A stretch of 64,000 nucleotides of DNA. Source: Leuctra nigra (lineage: Eukaryota; Arthropoda; Insecta; Plecoptera; Leuctridae). Where the stretch lies: contig OW203766.1 in NCBI GenBank assembly GCA_934045905.1, positions 21,198,309 through 21,262,308 on the forward strand. The letters are read 5' to 3'. The notes under the pieces were generated by a model, which did not search any database, was not told the DNA's origin, and saw nothing but the letters and a program-made list of their open reading frames with translations. Each line of letters starts with the position of its first letter. The stretch's first letter is position 1. A program made the translations under genes and the position numbers. Shown here one piece after another: positions 58,602 to 64,000 of this stretch.

Positions 58602-59483
58602 GTCATAGGTAGAGCCAGTTTTAAATGGTGATTTTATTTCTTAAAATTCGTTTTTAAAATCATCAATTTCGTTTTTTGTGTTTTTTCTGGAAGAGGGATT
58701 TCGCGATTTTGTGTTGATATTAAATTGGTTATAAAACACATTGTAATAGCCCCCAGAAACCATAATTTGATGAAAAACATGTATGCCACTTTGGAGTAGG
58801 GATTGGAATGGATTGGTCATGCACTATTAGCACTGAAATAGGTTTGTCTAGAATGGTGTCTTTAATGCTCTGCACTGTCTTTTCCCCAACCCACATTTTC
58901 TCTGTGTAGATGATACATAATATTTAAAATTTCATGACGCAAAATGTATAGTTTGACAAGATATTTTCTTTCCCAATCCAACAATTTTCAGTGCAGTAAT
59001 TGTTCCAAAATATCCTTCTGTGTAAGTAGACTATTGAAAAATAGTTGCGACTGGTTGAGGGTGGAAGGGGGTTGGGAAAACCGGTCGACCTTGAACAGAT
59101 GGGGGCGCAAAACAAAGCAGCCTGGAGGCATCATCAACTGGTTAGACTGGTCTGGTTCACTTTGAGGGTGGGTAGCAAAGTGTCTGGCGAGGGGGAGGGG
59201 GTTGAGTGAGTAGCACATGGAAAGAAACTGGTTTCGTTTGTTGTTGTGTGACCTGTAAGGGGGATAAAAGCAGTAATTTTAATAGAAAACCTTTATTTCG
59301 TGGTCATTTCGCGGAAAATGTTGAATATCGCGATCAGGGTTGGATTTCGTTTTTTTTCGCGATGTAAAAATTGTAGATTTGGGATCTATACACAATGAAA
59401 TGGATTTTAGTAGAAGAAAATAGTGCAATCAGAACAATTCGCGAATTCGCGCATCACCATTTAAAACTGGCTCTAGTCATAGG
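58602..59483. mobile_element. hAT-like non-autonomous element with perfect 8-bp TSD
   Basis: The element 58610-59475 (866 bp) has termini TAGAGCCAGTTTTAAATGGT and the inverse ACCATTTAAAACTGGCTCTA. The 8-bp repeat GTCATAGG flanks both sides (58602-58609 and 59476-59483). The TAGAG start and the 8-bp duplication identify hAT. The interior has several TTTCGCG and CGCGAATTCGCG motifs near the right end, which may be subterminal transposase-binding sites, but no transposase frame. Removing the element and one duplication restores a continuous host sequence. Confidence 0.9.
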
Positions 59484-60029
59484 AAATGCAATTCAACTTT
59501 AAAAAAGTGGAAGAGATCAGGCTTCTCAATAAGACCTTATATTAATTATGTAGCTAAATATCCAAGAATATTGGATATTTAGCTTGGATATTATACATGA
59601 TTTTTTTGTTTTCTGATAATTTACTGTTTTTATTTATTTATTAGGGTTTGAATGAGAGTAATTGATGTTGTATTGAAATATGAAATGTCTGTAATGATAA
59701 AAAATAAAAAATAATGATTTCAAAACATTTTACTTTTAGTTAACTAATTCCTCAAATACAAAAATAGGTATACTAATTTTAATAACTATTCGGCATTGGA
59801 TCTTTATTAATTTTGGCGAGAATGACAAAAAAATGGAAAATAATGTAATGCTTGCTCATAATAGAGTCGATATCATTTTGTTCTCGCACCTTTAAAAGTA
59901 GATCAGAAGAAATGTTCAATTTTTTACTCGCATTTTGAAAAATAATATTTTAAAAAGAATGTTGAGCTATCTTGACCCAACCCTTCATTGGAATGTGATA
60001 TAGTTTCAAAAAAGAAGTTTTTGAGTAAA
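59484..60029. other. Non-coding stretch with small hairpin
   Basis: A 14-bp perfect hairpin at 59552-59584 (AGCTAAATATCCAA, 5-base loop). Otherwise AT-rich, nothing recognised. Confidence 0.5.
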
Positions 60030-60369
60030 TAATGTCTCTAGGTCGAAAAGGAAAATGTTCCGATTAAGTTCAAACTTTGCATGGTGATCAAGACCAACTT
60101 ATCAAAACTTTTTCACAATATTTTAAGCCCAATCAGTCAAATATTTATTGTCATTTTAAGAGTTTAGTATGGGTTGTCAAAAGAGATTTCTGGAAAAAGT
60201 AGATAGGTAGGCAAGTCACGACACAATGGATCTGTTATTAGCCAGAGTGTTTATGGAGATTGGAAAGTTGCAGAGAAAATCGTATTTTGTCGTATCGTAT
60301 ATCGTGTTTGGCTGGGGATGTTGCACGTTCTGTGCTCGCTCATCAACGCGTTACACTGAGCGTTTTCCT
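60030..60369 (+). repeat. Helitron-like repeat family, copy 8
   Basis: It ends GCTCGCTCATCAACGCGTT, ACACTGAGCG, TTTTCCT at 60369, a well-preserved family hairpin. The body includes CAAACTTTGCATGGTGATCA and ATTTTAAGCCCAATCAGTC, matching family body phrases. The left limit is approximate. Confidence 0.6.
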
Positions 60370-60760
60370 ATAGTAAATAAATGTGTAGTTACATATCTCG
60401 AAAATAATAAATATGTATAGTTCCTATCTTTATAAACCCTTGTCTACAGTCAAGTCCAATAGATACTTCTTTTCTTTCTTTAAAACTCAAACTTTAAAAA
60501 TCTTACGAAATAAACAATTACCTATAATCTCTCATGATTGATTGGAAGTTAAAGCAGGAAGTATGATTTTAAATAAAATATAAGATTAGTTCCTTTCAAA
60601 CTAGGTAGGTACTTGACTTTCTTTCATTTTGTACTAAACATTTGAACTTATTGCTCCAACAGCAACAATCCGTCAAACGCCACATAAAATACTCTCACGA
60701 GACGAGACGAATCTATTAACAATATTGACACTGTATTAACTCAAGCGCTGGTTTTGACTC
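60370..60760. other. Non-coding AT-rich stretch
   Basis: Nothing recognised. Confidence 0.5.
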
Positions 60761-60773
60761 GTGAAAGGGGTAT

Positions 60774-60960
60774 GTGAGCTATATCGATCCCCCGGCTTGC
60801 ACTCTATTGATCGCCATGGGGTGGCGCCAAGGGGGTGGCGCCATGTCAGCAGCACGCGGGAAACACAGGGAGGCCGGGTTCAGACCCCGGTGCGGTGGCA
60901 TCGAGCTTGCGATTACCCTATAGAATACAGGCCCCAAGATTCAAATAAACAATCCAACAT
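60774..60960 (+). mobile_element. Possible tRNA-type SINE remnant
   Basis: GC-rich. GCCGGGTTCAGACCCCGG at about 60871-60888 forms a perfect T-arm-like hairpin with a B-box-like core. A tandem GGGTGGCGCCA pair lies at 60819-60843. AATAAA occurs at 60944-60949. No clear A box, so the origin is uncertain. Confidence 0.3.
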
Positions 60961-61249
60961 TTTAAAATATTAAATTGCCTAATTTGCAAAGATTTTTGTA
61001 AGAATTCAGTCAATAAATTCTTCACTATCACTATCTCCCCCTGCATGTTTTTAGAACGAAATTAAAAATGTGGATCACAAGGCGGTTGGAGGGTCGGTAC
61101 TTTTCATTATCATAATTTCCCATGGTTATTACATAGATTAAGGGCGAACAAGTCAATTAAAACACGCAAGCCCTTCTACTAGATAAAAAATCACTCTTCG
61201 ATAAGGTTTCTGTTACCACAATGAGTCAATACATGCTCTGTGCGCCGGC
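60961..61249. other. AT-rich upstream flank of the CpG island
   Basis: Nothing recognised. Confidence 0.5.
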
Positions 61250-61407
61250 AGTCATGAACACTCTATTCTTTGTTCCGTGCGCGCTTGCGGAGCGGGCCGC
61301 CATGTTGGAACGCGTTCGGGTGCGCGCGTCAGTACGGCCCCAGCTGTCCGCCGTGACGGTCGCAGCAGCGATGCGGTACAGACACCGCCGTGTGCGGTCC
61401 CAGGACG
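61250..61407 (+). promoter_or_regulatory. CpG-rich promoter / 5' UTR region
   Basis: An abrupt GC- and CpG-rich block, unlike the surrounding DNA. It contains TCCAACATGGCGGC on the minus strand (61296-61309), matching the YY1/Pho core (AANATGGCGGC), and a TGCGCGCTTGCGG stretch (61279-61291) close to an NRF1-type site. No TATA box is seen. An in-frame TGA at 61354-61356 precedes the coding start. Two upstream ATGs (61221 and 61371) share one frame that closes at the TAA ending at 61427, so they would act as an upstream or overlapping reading frame. A CpG promoter with these two motifs is typical of broadly expressed genes. Confidence 0.5.
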
Positions 61408-61494
61408 ATGGGACAACAGGCGAGTAACAGAGACGACGAGGCGGACGAGGGCTTGGACCTCGCCGCCCCGGAACAACCACCCGAGGACAGTGTG
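61408..61494 (+). CDS. First coding exon of an unidentified gene, putatively N-myristoylated
   Basis: ATG at 61408 is the first in-frame start after an in-frame stop (61354-61356). It opens 29 codons (MGQQASNRDDEADEGLDL, then AAPEQPPEDSV) that run exactly to a GTG|GTGAGT consensus donor (intron begins at 61495), giving phase 0. Gly2 with Ser6 (M-G-x-x-x-S) fits the N-myristoyltransferase signal, so the protein may be membrane-anchored. The following residues are acidic and disordered-looking, as is common in such N-termini. GC-rich codons contrast with the surroundings but match the CpG island. The next exon is not identifiable before 64000 and probably lies beyond the window. I do not recognise the family. 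Confidence 0.5.
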
Positions 61495-61756
61495 GTGAGT
61501 AGCGTTTGCACGTGTCCCGATATGACCGGTACAACTTGACCGGTCAGATCCCAAGAGCTATACTTCGTCCACACGTTGTTCTCCTCTCACAGTAGAATAG
61601 ACCCTCGTAAAAGTGCAAAATCTACCCCCAGATTACCTGAAGTACACCCCCAACCCCAAACAATACCTGTCAACAACCCCAAAGAAGGGACGGTCAAGAA
61701 TACAAAGAAATCAATTGATTTGTTACGGTCAGGTCTGTTCTTTCTGAGAGGAGAGT

Positions 61757-61810
61757 GAATGTACTGAATGTGTGTATGTACTGAATGTGTGTGAATGAGT
61801 GAATGTATGT
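61757..61810 (+). repeat. TGTACTGAATGTG short tandem repeat
   Basis: About three imperfect 15-18-bp units rich in TGAATGTGTG, inside the presumed first intron. Confidence 0.7.
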
Positions 61811-62600
61811 CCTGCACGAAGTATAGGTTATTGTATCAGCAAATTCAACCTCTAGAACTAATCTTTATTCGTGTTCAGATAATATATTAGGTATGCTACT
61901 TTATAAATAAACGTAGACTATGTGAATGTGGAGCTCCTAAAGGTAAGTATACTCAAGGTCATGATCATATGATTTATGTCTCAAGTATACTGTAGAAGCT
62001 ACGACCAAGGTAGGTTTAAGTGTTAACTTACCTTGGAATCTCCGCAATCTATTTCGTCAATTAATTTTAGCACCTTGGTAAACTATAGGCTCTGGAGTAC
62101 GTGCTCAATCTACAATGACTTAGGGATAGTGGTCGAGGGTTGTTGCATAGCAGGCACAATATAAACCATGATGACCACAACATACGATCTAAGACATGAA
62201 TTACTCTCTAGACTCTAGAAGGGCCCAATGCTCACGGGCCTGGTTTATTCAGGTACGGAGTAATGTATGAGGTTGAAGAACTACAACGCCGGCTTGGATT
62301 AAAGCCCTTTGTCGTTTACAGAGGGAGTATCTGGCACCTAGCTGACACCTTTGTTTAAAGCTGGTTTGTCAACTTGAAGTCATTCAATCTTCATGGGTCC
62401 CGATCACACATAGGAAACTAAAACTATCTTTAGATACTGAAATCTTCATACGTCTTTTGTTACGAATGGATAACCTGCTCAATCAATTATCTAACTTAGG
62501 GTGAACTTGAACCTTTGTTAAGGAATAAGGGAAGTTTAAAACAGTCTGACACATAAACAGAAGCAATAGAACTGCAACGTCTTGACTTTCCTTTGTCTCT
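61811..62600. other. Presumed intron, nothing recognised
   Basis: A short inverted pair, CCAAGGTA...TACCTTGG, lies at 62004-62036. No exon-like segment with convincing splice sites was seen on the + strand. Confidence 0.4.
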
Positions 62601-62965
62601 TCTGTAGGTGTACGTCAACCCTTGCGTGACTACGGGGTGGTACCGAGGCGTGTGGGGGTTGTTGGTTCGATTCCAAGTTATAGTTAGTTTCATACCAACC
62701 TCCAACAAGCCATTTGTATTGACTACCAACCAAGGAAATCGAGGGCAGAAAAACTATAATAGTTTGGAATGGTGGTTGATCAAATAGGTTAGGAATCTCT
62801 AAGGTTTCTTCTGTTCTGCTCTGGAAGTAGGTGGTTCGATCCTCGTCGCGATATATCCTGATGATGGCTGTCGTTGTGATTTGCTCTGCGTAACGAACCC
62901 CAACGGCGTAATGATCCCCTCCCGTTGAGTGGGAAATGGCAAACACGTGTAGGTTCTGAAAAGTC
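62601..62965 (+). repeat. Probable SINE-derived segment with two tRNA-type B-boxes
   Basis: TTGGTTCGATTCCAAG (about 62662) and GGTGGTTCGATCCTCG (about 62831) are B-box-like. The second is followed by a body (GATGATGGCTGTCG...AACCCCAACGGCG) of the kind seen in tRNA-derived SINEs. The opposite strand has a 156-codon frame (62536-63006) containing STGGDHYAVGVRY, superficially like PA14 domain signatures. I favour the SINE reading. Confidence 0.3.
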
Positions 62966-63168
62966 AATAACGTAACGAATCTGTTCAGATTGTGGGATGT
63001 TTTCAAGGATTAGGAGCAGAGGATGCTGGAGAGGTCTTGCGTCATCACTGGATTATTCAACGGATTCCCTGATCTGATTGTATCGGTTACAGCAGATTGT
63101 ATTGCTCACAAGATTGCCTGGAGGCATAAGAACCCACTCGAAGCTTGATTGTCCCAATGAATTTTGTG

Positions 63169-63283
63169 GATAGTGACTTTCAAAAGTTGTCGACCTGTTT
63201 CTCATACGAAACCCTTTTCATCCTTTATGTTGATCCGGTTTCCGACATGGGGATGTAATTGCCAACTTATGAAAGTCACTATC
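63169..63283. mobile_element. Tiny TIR element (115 bp)
   Basis: GATAGTGACTTTCAAAAGTTG at the left is mirrored by CAACTTATGAAAGTCACTATC at the right. TA within the ends may be a Tc1/mariner-type target. Non-coding, probably a MITE or simple hairpin insertion. Confidence 0.5.
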
Positions 63284-64000
63284 ATAAACATCTCAAATGC
63301 GATAAAAACTATTTAACATTTTCAATTATATTGCATAAATTGTAAACTTGACTTGAGCTTCGGGCACTCTACAGGGTAAAAGCAGATTTTTAAGTTCTCT
63401 TGTGAACGATATTATTGGCGAAGTACAAATATTAACCTTTCTTTGAAGTTAATAAATAAATGGAGTTGATGATTTGGCACCGGAAACAATTTTCTTTCCA
63501 ATTTCGTCGATAGTTTTATTTTGAACATAGTTGGACGTCTCTTCCATTACTTTATCCACTGCAAGAAATAGTTCTTCTTTGAAGAAGAGATTATTACTAG
63601 TTGAAGTAACATTCTCGACGTTTAGTTATCATCATGAGGATGTTATGTTCTTGTCGAAATCGTTTTGTTGGAAGTGGAAAAATACTAATTGATTCCTTGT
63701 TTCCCGATTTCATTATTTCATTTGAAACTCCGGCGTAAGACAAAAGACATTTGAAAAATATAATCGACAAACACAATTTTTAGTGACTCGAGTCTTTCTA
63801 GGAGAAAATATGTCCCAGTTTCTACTCGAGGAACAAAGAAACGCCACCGAAGTTTATGACTCCCAATCCTGGCTCAAAATATAGGGCAGGGCAGTTAAGT
63901 TGCACTGTGGATAGTGCAATTGGATGCTGCACTGAGGGTAGTTGCATCGAGCAAGATGCATTTCCAATTTATACTTTTCGTTCAGACAGTGAGATGAAAT
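63284..64000. other. Non-coding stretch to the window end
   Basis: Nothing recognised. GATAGTGCAATTGGATGCTGCAC near 63911-63934 has weak symmetry only. Confidence 0.5.

Noticed and set aside
62536..63006. 156-codon minus-strand frame containing STGGDHYAVGVRY, resembling a PA14-domain signature, preceded by a TTTTCAG acceptor-like site
   Set aside because: The + strand of the same region has SINE-like B boxes and body, the rest of the frame shows no domain continuity, and no donor site fits. Kept only as an alternative reading.
1..64000. CRISPR arrays, bacterial operons, phage or telomeric (TTAGG)n sequence
   Set aside because: No regular repeat-spacer structure, no prokaryotic gene density and no telomere repeats; tandem arrays present have no unique spacers.

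Overview
The window is animal nuclear DNA, most likely from an insect and plausibly a hemipteran. The evidence is an AT-rich background, no long open reading frames, dense small non-autonomous DNA transposons, GT/AG-type splice signals, one CpG-rich promoter-like island, and a 200-base run of N typical of a draft assembly. The species call is inference. No bacterial, phage or operon-like organisation is visible. Almost all long open frames are chance frames or translations of tandem repeats.

Only one piece of host coding sequence is reasonably convincing: a GC/CpG-rich island near 61.25-61.5 kb on the + strand. It carries a short first coding exon (61408-61494, 29 codons, starting MGQQAS, which fits an N-myristoylation signal) ending at a GTGAGT splice donor. 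The rest of that gene would lie to the right of the window. Weaker exon candidates on the + strand lie at 56864-56946 and 57561-57650 (phase-compatible, with good splice sites) and at 47587-47713.

The rest is intergenic or intronic DNA built largely from repeats. From left to right it holds: a dispersed family ending in a conserved hairpin and CTAG-T, Helitron-like in form (2.56-4.17, 8.73-9.39, 21.26, 24.5-24.9, 33.5-34.1, 36.2-36.6, 50.5 and 60.0-60.4 kb); a decayed Ty3/gypsy reverse transcriptase fragment (5.26-5.57 kb); two full and one partial copy of a foldback MITE with TTAA ends (6.8, 13.95 and 52.9 kb); other foldback elements (20.5, 41.8 and 45.5 kb); three hAT-like elements with 8-bp target duplications (2.68, 52.66 and 58.61 kb); a short MITE family of about 130 bp (13.5, 21.8, 36.6 and 46.4 kb); a 36-bp minisatellite (22.86-23.43 kb), a 29-bp one (32.75-32.97 kb) and a 10-bp one (48.22-48.93 kb); and several degenerate tRNA-type SINE remnants.

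The most unusual structure is a palindrome of about 410 bp at 56361-56769 in which each arm carries a nearly complete tRNA-like cloverleaf in opposite orientation. A second, unrelated tRNA-like core is bracketed by short terminal inverted repeats at 9033-9150. GC-richer, repeat-free islands (9.48-9.62, 9.99-10.40, 16.60-16.80 and 28.28-28.63 kb) are candidates for conserved regulatory elements in what looks like a gene-poor region.
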